Shown one piece after another: positions 44,001 through 52,591 of a DNA stretch of 64,000 bases. This stretch comes from CAZFLM01 sp964519955. GTDB lineage: Bacteria > Armatimonadota > Chthonomonadetes > Chthonomonadales > CAJBBX01. Under the pieces are notes generated by a model, which was given only the letters and a program-made list of their open reading frames with translations, did no database searches and had not been told where the DNA came from. The position numbers and the translations under genes were made by a program. Numbering within the stretch: the first letter of the stretch is position 1; every line of letters starts with the position of its first letter. Where the stretch lies: NCBI GenBank assembly GCA_964519955.1, contig CAZFLM010000001.1, positions 62,001 through 126,000 of the forward strand, written 5' to 3'.

Positions 44001-45155
44001 CTACCGGCCCCGTACCGCCGGCTTCCCGTACTCCTCCGCGGCCTCCGTCAGCGCGGCCAGGTTCTCCAGCGGCGTACCGGGGCACACGTTCGCGCCGTCG
44101 CCGAGCATGAACCCGCCGCACGGGGCCATCGCGGCGAGCGCGGCGTGGGCGGCTGCCTTCACCTCCTCGCGGGAGCCGCGCAGCATCAACATCGGGTCGA
44201 TGTTGCCCCACAGGTACGCCCGGCCGCCCAGCTTCTCCGCGACCACGGCCGGGTCGACCAGGTAGCCGAACACGTTGAAGCTGCTGATGCGCTCGTCGTC
44301 GCGCAGCGAGTCCAGCAGGTGGGTGCTGTCGCCGCACATGTGCATGCCGCGCCCGTCCGCCAGCCCCGCGCCGTAGCGGTCGTAGAGCGCGTTGTCGTAC
44401 GGCACGCAGAACTCGCGGAACATCCTCGCCGACATGATCTGCGCCGAGTCCTCCGCCAGCCCGAAGCCGCCGCGGGGCGTCGGGTCGATCTCGCGGAACC
44501 GGTCCTCGGCCCGCATCATGCCCCGCGTGATCGTGTCGAGCAGCTTGTGGCAGGCTTCCGGGTACTCCAGCATCCACCAGTAGAACGGCTCGCCCACCAG
44601 ATCGACCGCGATCATGTGCGGCCCCTCGCCGCCGATGAACGGAGGCGCGACCTGCACCGTCGCCTCCTGCCCGCCGATGGTCACGCGCGTGTCGCGGGCG
44701 AGTTCCTGCATCCGCGCGCGCCACTCCAGGATGCGCCCCCAGAGCCCGCTGTCCGGCTCCGGCATCGGCCAATTTGCGGCCTCCTCCGGCGTCTTGATGG
44801 TCGGGATGGCGCGCGGGGTCTCGTCGTCCCCCCACCCGATCTCCGCCCCGAACGCGCTGGCGTTGACCACGTTGTCGAAGTACGGCGCGACCGTCACCAC
44901 CGGCGCGCCCCAGACATCCTCCGGAATGTGCTCCATCCGGTACTTCGCGAACTGCAGCAGCCAGTGGAACTGCGTCTCCGCGTCGGCGAACAGGTCGCGG
45001 TAGCGCACGCCGAAGACCGGCGCGAAGTAGCGCGGCACCACGCAGAACGCCACCGGCACCCGGTCCGCATACTCGTAGGCGGCGCGCGCCTCCATGCGCT
45101 TGCGGTTCTGCTCGAAGCGGTCCGGCGAGTAGTCGATGTCGAGGCTGAAGCGCAT
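44001..45155 (-). CDS. Uroporphyrinogen decarboxylase-like (URO-D / MtaA-type) protein
   Basis: A protein of 384 residues; ATG 45155 has GGGGG seven bases upstream. It has the URO-D barrel shared with methylcobamide methyltransferases. The segment GRGMHMCGDSTHLLDSL contains His-x-Cys, which binds zinc in the methyltransferase branch, and GNIDPMLMLRGSREEVKAA is the typical late barrel strand. The basic N-terminal residues of true HemE are not evident, so heme synthesis is unlikely. Relatives in Armatimonadota and planctomycetes are numerous and probably act on methylated or C1 compounds from plant material. It is surrounded by intergenic repeats on both sides. Confidence 0.8.
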   Translation of the reverse strand: MRFSLDIDYSPDRFEQNRKRMEARAAYEYADRVPVAFCVVPRYFAPVFGVRYRDLFADAETQFHWLLQFAKYRMEHIPEDVWGAPVVTVAPYFDNVVNASAFGAEIGWGDDETPRAIPTIKTPEEAANWPMPEPDSGLWGRILEWRARMQELARDTRVTIGGQEATVQVAPPFIGGEGPHMIAVDLVGEPFYWWMLEYPEACHKLLDTITRGMMRAEDRFREIDPTPRGGFGLAEDSAQIMSARMFREFCVPYDNALYDRYGAGLADGRGMHMCGDSTHLLDSLRDDERISSFNVFGYLVDPAVVAEKLGGRAYLWGNIDPMLMLRGSREEVKAAAHAALAAMAPCGGFMLGDGANVCPGTPLENLAALTEAAEEYGKPAVRGR

Positions 45156-45183
45156 ATCATTCCCCCAGGAATTCCTCTCACGT

Positions 45184-45362
45184 CTTTGAACAGGATGGGC
45201 AGGATGGATAGGATGGGGTCGGCACCAGGCCGAGGTTACTGCCGATCTCATGCACAACCGCAGTGGTGGGGCGGGCGTCCCTGCCCGCCAGGCACCGCGT
45301 CCAAATGGACACACCCAGCCCTATCAGTCGGTCATCCTACCCATCCTGCCCATCCTGTTCAG
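45184..45362. repeat. Nested palindrome of CATCCT repeats around a hairpin element
   Basis: GAACAGGATGGGCAGGATGG at about 45188-45207 is mirrored by CCATCCTGCCCATCCTGTTC at 45341-45360. Between them, 45249-45290 holds a diverged copy of the 81-bp element core, with hairpin GGCGGGC-GTCCCT-GCCCGCC. Confidence 0.75.
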
Positions 45363-45376
45363 AAGCCGTTCTGTCG

Positions 45377-45457
45377 CTAGCCTGGATCATGCACGAGTGC
45401 AGTGGTGGGATGGGCCTCCGTGCCCGTCCGGTGCGACTCATGAATAGGTCAGGCTAG
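45377..45457 (+). repeat. 81-bp palindrome-ended element, copy 2
   Basis: Same element as 43529-43609, in the opposite orientation, with one mismatch in the alignment. Ends are CTAGCCTG and CAGGCTAG. Its right-end CTA (45454-45456) is the TAG stop codon of the minus-strand GH42-like gene. Confidence 0.9.
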
Positions 45458-47520
45458 CGGAGCCACACGATGCAGATCCGCTCGAAGGGTGGCAAGTCGA
45501 GCCACAACGCCCGATCGCGGCGGACCGTGTGCGTGTCCGCGGGCGCCAGGTCGACGAGCACCCGCGCCGGGGCCGCCGAGACACGCAGCGACAGCCCGGT
45601 CGCGGCCGCTGCGCCCTGGTTCACGAGGAAGATGGCGCGGCGGCCGCGGCCCGCCAGCACCGTCGCTGAGATACGCTCCGAGCCTGAGCCGCGGAGATCG
45701 ACGTGCGGAGCGATGCCCGCCGCCTCCAGCGCGCCGCGGATCGCGCTCGACGCCTTCTCGCGCACCTGCGCCCGCCGCGGGGAGTCTGTGCCCCAAACGA
45801 ACATGGGAGGCGTGTCGCCGGCGCTGTTGTCGCGGATCAGGTCGCCGGCATACTCGCGCCCGTAGTCCGGCATCTGGGCTGCCCAGGAGGCCTGTGCGGC
45901 AACCGCGTGCCCAGACGGCGTGACCTCCGGCAGCCGCCCGCCCGCGACGAGCGTCCCGCCGGCATCGGCATACGCGGCAAGCGATGCCGCGGCTCGCTCC
46001 TGCAGCCACGCGCAGTCGGGCACCAGCACCCAGCGGTACTTGGAGGCGCTCGGCGCGCCGCGGCCTAGGTCGTCCGGCGTCAGCACGTCCACCGGCACGT
46101 GCAGGCTCTCCAGCAGCTTGTACCACCCGATCGCGCTGAGGGGGTCGTTCTGCTCCGGCAGCCCCGCCCCTTCCACGGCAGGCACGCGCGGCATCACCAG
46201 CGCCGCCTCCGGGACCACGTGCATCCCCTCGACCAGCTTCAGGGCCTGGCGCCCCTCCGCCAGCATGCCGTGCAGCTCGTCCATCGGCCAGTCCGGGTGG
46301 AAGTGGAAGTCCTTGGCACCGTTCCAGCAGCAGTAGATGAGCCCAGCGGCTCCGTGCTGCACGGCGGTCAGCGTCGCGCGCCGCATCGCCCTCGGACCGA
46401 TCGCCACGCCCCGGGCGAAGTCGAGCAGATCGAGCACCATCGGCGGCCGGCCGTACTTGCGCGCGGTGTCGAGCCCCGCCGCGATGCGATAGGCGTCGCC
46501 ATCGCACGCCACCAACTGCATGCCGAGCGCGTCCAGCGACTTCCCGGCGCGCGCCACCTTGTCGATCGGCGCGGAGGCCCAGCGGACGTAGTCCCACTCG
46601 GCGGAGTTGGCGAACGAGAGCGTGAGGAAGCTGACGGTCCGGCGCGTCGGGTCCAGCCGCTTCACCCGCGCCGCCAGATCGCCGATGACCTCCGCCGCCG
46701 TGTCGGACCAGAACGCCTCCCAGTCCGCGAGCGCGCCGGGCGTTTGGCGGTTCGCGTGGGCGAAGGGGATGAGGCCGCCGCGCCCCTTCTCGAACAGGCG
46801 GCGGTCGTCCAGCTCCGGCGCGCCGATGGCGTTCCAGTCGCCGTAGGCGGAGCCCCACTCCGCGTTGAGCGCGCCCAGCGTGCGGTAGCGGCGATGCAGC
46901 CAGTCCCGGAAGCGCGCCACATCGGCCGGGGCGTAGCGCCAGCTCGGCGGGAACCACCACTCGATGCCCGGGAAGTAGTGGCTGATCGTGTGCTGCGGGT
47001 CGGCCTGCCGGATGTGTCCGATGCACGCGTGCAGGAAGGCGTTCTGCAGGTCGAGGAACACGCGCGACTGGGCGCGCGGCACTCCGCCTTGCGGGCCCTG
47101 CCCCGTCGCGCTGCCGGCCGAGTCGCGGCACAGCTCGCCCGCCGCGCCGGCGCGATCGACCACCCACTTCGGCGAGCAGAACGCGTTGCACTCCAGGATG
47201 AGCATCAGCCGGTAGCCGCCCGCGCGCGCTGCCGCAAGCTGCCGGTCGATGCCGCTGAAGTCGAAGCGCCCGGGCTCCGGCTCCAGCGCGCCCCAGTTCG
47301 CCCGCGAGGCCATTACGTTGGCGCCCGACCGCGGGATCTCCGGAGTGCCCACGTCGACGAATGGGTAGTGCCAGATGAACCCGACCGGCGCTTCGCTCTG
47401 TGGGCGACTGCGGACAGGGGCGCTGTCTGCGTGGGGCGAGCGGGCACGGACAGCGGCTGGCGCCGTGGTCTTGGGGGCGCTTGGGGCCTGTACGGCACAG
47501 GCCAGCAGGGCAGCGAGCAT
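45454..47520 (-). CDS. Secreted GH42-like glycosidase protein
   Basis: A protein of 688 residues. ATG 47520 (GGAGG upstream) gives a short export signal (MLAALLACAVQAPSAP). The barrel resembles GH42: GANVMASRANWGALEPEPGRFDFSGIDRQLAAARAGGYRLML, then HYFPGIEWWFPPSWRY with a Glu at the acid/base position, and FRDWLHRRYRTLGALNAEWG. The nucleophile region (RPPMVLDLLDFARG) has no obvious Glu. A flavodoxin-like and a small C-terminal beta domain follow. It is divergent from the alpha/alpha-barrel glycosidase at 47699. Its stop codon is formed by the 81-bp element. Substrate unknown. Confidence 0.78.
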   Translation of the reverse strand: MLAALLACAVQAPSAPKTTAPAAVRARSPHADSAPVRSRPQSEAPVGFIWHYPFVDVGTPEIPRSGANVMASRANWGALEPEPGRFDFSGIDRQLAAARAGGYRLMLILECNAFCSPKWVVDRAGAAGELCRDSAGSATGQGPQGGVPRAQSRVFLDLQNAFLHACIGHIRQADPQHTISHYFPGIEWWFPPSWRYAPADVARFRDWLHRRYRTLGALNAEWGSAYGDWNAIGAPELDDRRLFEKGRGGLIPFAHANRQTPGALADWEAFWSDTAAEVIGDLAARVKRLDPTRRTVSFLTLSFANSAEWDYVRWASAPIDKVARAGKSLDALGMQLVACDGDAYRIAAGLDTARKYGRPPMVLDLLDFARGVAIGPRAMRRATLTAVQHGAAGLIYCCWNGAKDFHFHPDWPMDELHGMLAEGRQALKLVEGMHVVPEAALVMPRVPAVEGAGLPEQNDPLSAIGWYKLLESLHVPVDVLTPDDLGRGAPSASKYRWVLVPDCAWLQERAAASLAAYADAGGTLVAGGRLPEVTPSGHAVAAQASWAAQMPDYGREYAGDLIRDNSAGDTPPMFVWGTDSPRRAQVREKASSAIRGALEAAGIAPHVDLRGSGSERISATVLAGRGRRAIFLVNQGAAAATGLSLRVSAAPARVLVDLAPADTHTVRRDRALWLDLPPFERICIVWLR

Positions 47521-47698
47521 CGTGCGGCGGCCTCCAGTGGCGGAATGACCCCTCACTTCCCGCAGCAAGCGGAGTTATCCTCCCGGCGCCGGCGTGGCAG
47601 ATGAAGAGCGCGGTTGACCAGGCGCCGCCGTTCGCCTACAATGGGCTCACCGCACAGCCGCCCGGGCCGCCCACGCCCACCGCGCCACGGAGGACCGC

Positions 47699-50185
47699 TT
47701 GAGATCGCTCGCTACCGCACTGGCCGGCGTGGCCGTGGCCTGGCCCTTCGTGCTCCCCACGGCGGCTCTGGCCAATCAACCAGCCGCCGCCGCGAACGCC
47801 CACTACCGTCTCACTCCCGGCGAGGGCTGCGTACGCGTCGAGTTCGACCCGAGCGGCAAGAGGCGCTACCTCCCGCGCGGAGCGGCGCTGCGTCCGTTCC
47901 GCCAGGCTGAGACCGGCCCGGTCGAGGTGGCAGATGGCGCGATCTCGCTGCCCGGCGCGCGCTACTTCCTGCCCAACGTGGCGCGCGGCGGCTACACCGG
48001 GCCATTCGACCACGGTGAGGACCTGCCGCCGACCGGCACGCTCGGCCAGAGCTTCACGGTGCCCGCTGACGGCGGCTGGCTGTGCGACGTCTGGGCGCTG
48101 CTCACGTGCAGCGGCGTGCCGGACTCCGCGGTGACGATGACGCTCCGCCGAGGCGGCCCCGCCAGCGAGGTCATCGCCACGCGCCGGGTCCAGCCCCTGC
48201 CGAACGATACGGAGGTCCACCTCACGCTGCCGCAGCCGGTCGCGCCGGGCACGTTCTACCTGGAGATCGGCGAGAAGCGCGGCGGCGCGTACTGGTGGGG
48301 CAACAACACGGACGTGCTGCCCGGCGGATGCGCCTACCTGAACGGCCAGCCGCAGCCTGGCAGGGACTGGCGCCTCGGCTATGCGCTCGCGGATGTGGGC
48401 GCCGTCGACTGGCGCATCCGGCCCGACGGGGCGAAGCTGCGCATCGAGGCCACCGTGCGCCAGCAGGCCATCGCGGGCACACGCCCGGCCCTGGCGCTGG
48501 AGTTCCCCTGGAAGCGCGACGGCTACGACACGACGGACCCATCCACCACCCCGTTCCGCTGGATCGACACAGACAGCGGCCACTTCCTGCCTGCGTCCGC
48601 GTTCAAGCGCCTGGAGTCGGACTGGGCGCTGGAGCCTGCCTGCGCCTCGGCGCACCTGCACGGGACCGGCGGGTACGACCTGCGCATGACCCACGAACGC
48701 GGGAACCTGCAGCCGCGCATGGACGCCGATCGCCTCGGCCTGCTCTTGGGCAGCGGCGCGGCCATCGAGATCCTGCAACCGTCCAACGCGCTGCCAGCCT
48801 ACTTCCCGCGCTTCTTCACGTCGGACCCGGCCGTCGATGCGCCGCTCAACGAGTTCCTGCTCACGTTCCTGACGAGCCACCAGTCGTGCCCGTCCGGCTA
48901 CGAATGGGACGCGGCCAAACTCGCCTGGGTCGGCGGACCCATCCACGACTCCTTCCAGCGCGTCGTGCTGCACTTCACGCGCCGCATCGATCCCGACGGG
49001 TTCGTCTGGAGCCGTGGCGAGTCGCGCGGATGGGACGGCGGCGACTGCGCCACGTTCGACAGCCGCCACTACGACGGCAATGCGCCCTACATCCTGGCGT
49101 GCTGGCGCATGTACTGCTGGACCGGCGACCGCGCGTTCCTCGACCAGGCCATCGGCACGGTGCGCAAGGCGACCGGCTACCTGCTGGACGCGCTGCACGG
49201 CAAGGACGGCATCCTCACGATCGACAGCCCGCAGCACGCCGGCGTCGACATGGGCGCCACCGTGCCCTGGCCCAGCAGCTACTGGGACTGCATCCCCGCC
49301 GGCTACCGCGACGCCTACATCAACGCCTACTTCCTGCCCGCCCTGCAGGCTGCCGCGGAGCTGGAGCGCGCTGCCAAGGCGCCCGACCGCGCCGCCGAGT
49401 TGGAGCGCCTCCTGCCGCGCGTTCGCGAGCGCTTCAACCGCGAGTTCTGGGACGCGGCGAAGGGCCGCTACATCGCCTGGATCGACGCGAGGGGCGGGCG
49501 CCACGACCCCGGCATGACGTACGTGAACACGATCGCCGCGACTTACGGGCTCGCCGATGCCGCCCAGGTACGCCGCATGTACCGCTGGATGGAGACGGAG
49601 CCGACGGCATCCGGCAAGGCGGACACGTTCACGCGCTGGGGCTTCGCGGCGCGCTCGAACACCAGCCACTGCGCCGAGCAGAAGAACCGCCTCGCCTACG
49701 ACGAGTGGTGCGAAGACGGCGGAGCGATCCTCTGGACGGCGTACTACGAGGTCATGTCGCGCGCCCTCGGCTTGGGAGCTGACAACGCATGGTCGGCGTT
49801 CCGGCGGGTTCTGGCGCGCTTCGCGGAGCCAGACCACCTGGTGGGCGGCAACCCGATGCTGCACGGCGCCATCAACAACCACGGCGGCCCGCCCGGCTCG
49901 GTGGGCGTCTGGGGCGAGTTCCCCGAGAGCGGCCTGGCCCCGTGTGCGTTCCTCTACGCGTTCGTCGGCGTCCGCGCGGACCTGGCCGGCCTGCACATCC
50001 GCCCCAACCTGCCGAAGGGCCTCCGCTTCGCCGGCGTCGACGGCCTCGTCTACCACCGCCGCCGCCTCAAGATCACCTCCTACCGCGACAAGGTCGTGGT
50101 CGAATGGCATGGCGGCAAGTTCGCACGCACCATCAAGCCAGGCGGCGAGCTGCTTATCACGGCGGCGATGGCGGGCGCACGATAG
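47699..50185 (+). CDS. Secreted (alpha/alpha)6-barrel glycosidase-like protein
   Basis: A protein of 828 residues; TTG 47699 has GGAGG five bases upstream. The signal peptide is MRSLATALAGVAVAWPFVLPTAALA. Residues about 30-330 are beta-rich and contain a jelly-roll-like part. From about 390 a six-hairpin toroid starts (DAPLNEFLLTFLTSHQSC, SRGWDGGDCATFDSRHYDGNAPYILACWRMYCWTGD, WDCIPAGYRDAYINAYFLPALQAAAELERAAKAPDRAAELE), as in GH63/GH78/GH15-type amylo-glucosidases and rhamnosidases. A small beta domain ends it (LAGLHIRPNLPKGLRFAGVDGLVY), the usual C-cap of GH78/GH65. Acidic residues in WDGGDC and EDGGAILW are candidate catalysts. The linkage is unknown. Confidence 0.8.
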   Translation: MRSLATALAGVAVAWPFVLPTAALANQPAAAANAHYRLTPGEGCVRVEFDPSGKRRYLPRGAALRPFRQAETGPVEVADGAISLPGARYFLPNVARGGYTGPFDHGEDLPPTGTLGQSFTVPADGGWLCDVWALLTCSGVPDSAVTMTLRRGGPASEVIATRRVQPLPNDTEVHLTLPQPVAPGTFYLEIGEKRGGAYWWGNNTDVLPGGCAYLNGQPQPGRDWRLGYALADVGAVDWRIRPDGAKLRIEATVRQQAIAGTRPALALEFPWKRDGYDTTDPSTTPFRWIDTDSGHFLPASAFKRLESDWALEPACASAHLHGTGGYDLRMTHERGNLQPRMDADRLGLLLGSGAAIEILQPSNALPAYFPRFFTSDPAVDAPLNEFLLTFLTSHQSCPSGYEWDAAKLAWVGGPIHDSFQRVVLHFTRRIDPDGFVWSRGESRGWDGGDCATFDSRHYDGNAPYILACWRMYCWTGDRAFLDQAIGTVRKATGYLLDALHGKDGILTIDSPQHAGVDMGATVPWPSSYWDCIPAGYRDAYINAYFLPALQAAAELERAAKAPDRAAELERLLPRVRERFNREFWDAAKGRYIAWIDARGGRHDPGMTYVNTIAATYGLADAAQVRRMYRWMETEPTASGKADTFTRWGFAARSNTSHCAEQKNRLAYDEWCEDGGAILWTAYYEVMSRALGLGADNAWSAFRRVLARFAEPDHLVGGNPMLHGAINNHGGPPGSVGVWGEFPESGLAPCAFLYAFVGVRADLAGLHIRPNLPKGLRFAGVDGLVYHRRRLKITSYRDKVVVEWHGGKFARTIKPGGELLITAAMAGAR

Positions 50186-50224
50186 GGCGCCGATCCCTCA
50201 AACCGCGCCCGGTCGTACGAGTTA

Positions 50225-50262
50225 TCGGCCGTTTATCGGCACTTTGTCGGCAACTCATCGGC
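50225..50262. repeat. Four TCGGC motifs at exact 11-bp spacing
   Basis: TCGGC occurs at 50225, 50236, 50247 and 50258, the first two within TTATCGGC. The regular one-turn spacing puts all four on the same helix face. It lies 202 bp upstream of the esterase gene. Confidence 0.7.
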
Positions 50263-50353
50263 AGGAGAAGCGCGTCCGTCTGCGGCTCCGTGATGCCGTT
50301 GCCCTGATCCCTGTTCACCGGTGTCCATCGGTGGTCCCAGAACGCCTTTGCCG

Positions 50354-50398
50354 TCATCCTGCCCATCCTGCCTATCCTGTTCATCGATGTTAGGCAAG
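50354..50398 (+). repeat. CATCCT-type dispersed repeat
   Basis: Three ATCCTG units at 10-bp steps followed by GTTCATCGATGTTAGGCAAG, closely matching 17042-17085. It occupies part of the 278-bp gap between the glycosidase and the esterase gene. Confidence 0.75.
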
Positions 50399-50463
50399 CC
50401 ATTCCCGATACAGCGGAGGGAGCTGGACTGCGCGGGTCGAACTCCCACGCGGAGGAACCACCC

Positions 50464-51669
50464 ATGCGTCTCGCCATCTTGTGCGCCGCCTTCGTTACCT
50501 GCCTCGCCATCGCCGCCCATGCCCAGCCTCCGGCCGAGCCCACCGGGCCGATGTGGGACCTGAAGGCGCTCTCGAAGGCGCCGAAGACCTACCCGGCCGA
50601 AGGCTTCTCCGAGCCCGGCATGCGCGCGCTCTACTTCGAGGGGCCCGACTACAAGGGCAAGCCGACCCGCGTCTTCGCATGGCTGGGCATCCCGAAGACC
50701 GAGCCCGGCAAGAAGCTCCCGGCCATGGTCCTGGTGCACGGCGGCGGCGGCACCGCGTTCGCGTCGTGGGTGCGCCTCTGGAACGAGCGCGGCTACGCGG
50801 CCATCGCCATGGACACCTGCGGCTGCATCCCCCAGGGCACTTACGGCAACTGGCAGCGGGGCGAAGCGGGCGGACCTCCCGGCTGGGGTGGGTTCGACCA
50901 GATCGACCAGCCGCGCACCGACCAGTGGACCTACCACGCCGTCGCGGACGCCGTCCTCGCCCACTCCCTGCTGCGCGCCCAGCCGGAGGTCGACCCGAAG
51001 CGCATCGGCCTCACCGGCATCTCGTGGGGCGGCTACCTCACCTGCATCATCGCCGGCGTGGACTCGCGCTACCGGTTCGCGGCGCCCGTCTACGGCTGCG
51101 GCTTCACGAACGAGCACACGTTCGCGGGCAGCGTGACGGGCCTCGGCGAGGAGCGCGCGGACCGCTGGATGCGCTGGTGGGACCCGTCCTCCTACCTCGG
51201 CAACGTGCGCATGCCCATGCTGTGGGTGACCGGCAGCAACGACTTCGCCTACACCTTCAACGCGCTCCAGAAGTCCTACCGCCTGCCGAAGACGCCCCGC
51301 ACCCTCGCCATCCGCCTGCGCATGCCGCACGGCCACGGCCCCGCCGGCGAGGCGCCCAAGGAGATCTGGGTCTACGCGGACAGCTTCCTGAAGGGCGGCG
51401 ACCGGATGGCGCGCATCACCGGGCAGGGCCGCGAGGGAGGGCGGGTGTGGGCCACGTTCAGCAGCAAACGCCCCATCGTGAAGGCCGAGCTGAACGTGAC
51501 GAAGGACACCGGCAAGTGGCCCGACCGCCTGTGGGACGCCCTCTCCGCTGCGGTCGCCGCCGGCAAGGTCACGGCCACGCTGCCCGAAGGCGTCCGCGTC
51601 TACTACATCAACCTCTTCGATGACCGCGACTGCGTAGTGAGCACGGAGCACGTGGAGGTTGGGGCGTAG
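50464..51669 (+). CDS. Secreted alpha/beta-hydrolase (acetyl-xylan-esterase/dienelactone-hydrolase type)
   Basis: A protein of 401 residues with GGAGG before ATG 50464 and a signal peptide (MRLAILCAAFVTCLAIAAHAQ). The alpha/beta-hydrolase core (about 75-300) has the oxyanion region VLVHGGGGTAF, the nucleophile elbow GISWGG with its Ser, Asp in TGSNDFAY and His in PHGHGP, so a full Ser-Asp-His triad. A beta-sandwich-like C-terminal part follows (320-401). It probably removes acyl groups from plant polysaccharides outside the cytoplasm. It follows the alpha/alpha-barrel glycosidase on the same strand but after a 278-bp repeat-bearing gap, so it may have its own promoter. Confidence 0.85.
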   Translation: MRLAILCAAFVTCLAIAAHAQPPAEPTGPMWDLKALSKAPKTYPAEGFSEPGMRALYFEGPDYKGKPTRVFAWLGIPKTEPGKKLPAMVLVHGGGGTAFASWVRLWNERGYAAIAMDTCGCIPQGTYGNWQRGEAGGPPGWGGFDQIDQPRTDQWTYHAVADAVLAHSLLRAQPEVDPKRIGLTGISWGGYLTCIIAGVDSRYRFAAPVYGCGFTNEHTFAGSVTGLGEERADRWMRWWDPSSYLGNVRMPMLWVTGSNDFAYTFNALQKSYRLPKTPRTLAIRLRMPHGHGPAGEAPKEIWVYADSFLKGGDRMARITGQGREGGRVWATFSSKRPIVKAELNVTKDTGKWPDRLWDALSAAVAAGKVTATLPEGVRVYYINLFDDRDCVVSTEHVEVGA

Positions 51670-51742
51670 GGTGGATGGTGACCTCGGGCGGCCATGGGCA
51701 GTGCGAACGCCTCTAGCATCATGGCCGCCCGACGTTGACAGA

Positions 51743-52591
51743 TCACCTCTTCGCGGCGCCCTTCACGACCTCCAGCGGCACCGGCAGCGCGCCCGAGTTG
51801 AGCTGCACGGCGATCCGCTTCGCCTCCGCGAGCGTGTACTTCCCCTCGATGATGCCCACGCCCGGAATAGCATCGTTGATCATAGGCGCGGCGATGAGCT
51901 TGCGGTCGAGGAAGATCGCCAGGCGCTTGTTGAGGTGGGCTCTGGTCGACTGCTCGAATGCCTTCTTCTTCCCTGCCGTGAACTCAAAGTGGATGATCGC
52001 GCCGTACTGCGAGTCGCCGGCCGTGCAGTTCGGCGCTAGATCGGCCCCCGAGAAGGCCGGCGGCTGCGCGAAGAGCTTCGCAAGCACGGACCACGCCAGC
52101 GGCCTGCCGTCGGCGCCGGTGATCCGGTAGTACCCGGTCGCGCGGCCGAAGGCGGTTTCCATTTCCTCGCGCCACTGGCCGCCGTCAAGCTGCGGCACGT
52201 ACCGTAGCTCCAGAACACCGGGTCGCGTGAGCAGTTGGGTCAGCTCCGCGGCAGACTTGCCCTTCGGCACCTGAACCGCGATCGTGCTCGCACGGCTGTC
52301 CGCAGTGACCGATGGGTTCGCGATGCCGATGCCCTCCATCCGGCCCTTCAGGACTTCGACGGTCCTGGACAGCGCGCCCGTGCCCCACGCCTTCGATCGC
52401 AGCGCCGCGGCGGCCGGGCGCAGGAGCAGCGCATCGGAGGCCGCGGCCTTCGCGGTTCGCGTACCCTCCGGCAACGGCGAGATGCGCCCCTCGACGGTTC
52501 GGGCCCGACCGGCCTGTGGCGCGTACGCGAGGACGGCGGTGGACAGCGCAGCCGTGGCTGCAGCGACCATGAACCATATGATCCGCTTCAT
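51743..52591 (-). CDS. Stand-alone SecD-type periplasmic head (SecDF P1 head) protein
   Basis: A protein of 282 residues; GGAGG sits four bases before ATG 52591. An N-terminal hydrophobic segment (MKRIIWFMVAAATAALSTAVLAYA) exports or anchors it. The rest matches the SecD P1 region: AAELTQLLTRPGVLELRYV, SVLAKLFAQPPAFSGADLAP, HFEFTAGKKKAFEQST, and the hallmark LNSGALPVPLEVV that in SecD directly precedes the transmembrane domain. Here the chain ends there, so no permease part exists. It could assist secretion by binding emerging proteins or be a repurposed domain. Full SecD and SecF are not in the window. Confidence 0.85.
   Translation of the reverse strand: MKRIIWFMVAAATAALSTAVLAYAPQAGRARTVEGRISPLPEGTRTAKAAASDALLLRPAAAALRSKAWGTGALSRTVEVLKGRMEGIGIANPSVTADSRASTIAVQVPKGKSAAELTQLLTRPGVLELRYVPQLDGGQWREEMETAFGRATGYYRITGADGRPLAWSVLAKLFAQPPAFSGADLAPNCTAGDSQYGAIIHFEFTAGKKKAFEQSTRAHLNKRLAIFLDRKLIAAPMINDAIPGVGIIEGKYTLAEAKRIAVQLNSGALPVPLEVVKGAAKR

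Noticed and set aside
44001..45155. Heme biosynthesis gene hemE
   Set aside because: The barrel is URO-D-like, but the His-x-Cys motif favours the methyltransferase branch and no other heme gene is near.
50225..50262. Iteron-like array as a replication origin
   Set aside because: The units are only 5-8 bp, and no Rep gene, DnaA boxes or AT-rich unwinding region accompany it.
51743..52591. Truncated secD pseudogene
   Set aside because: The signal, ribosome site and stop are intact, and no permease sequence follows in any frame before the next gene.
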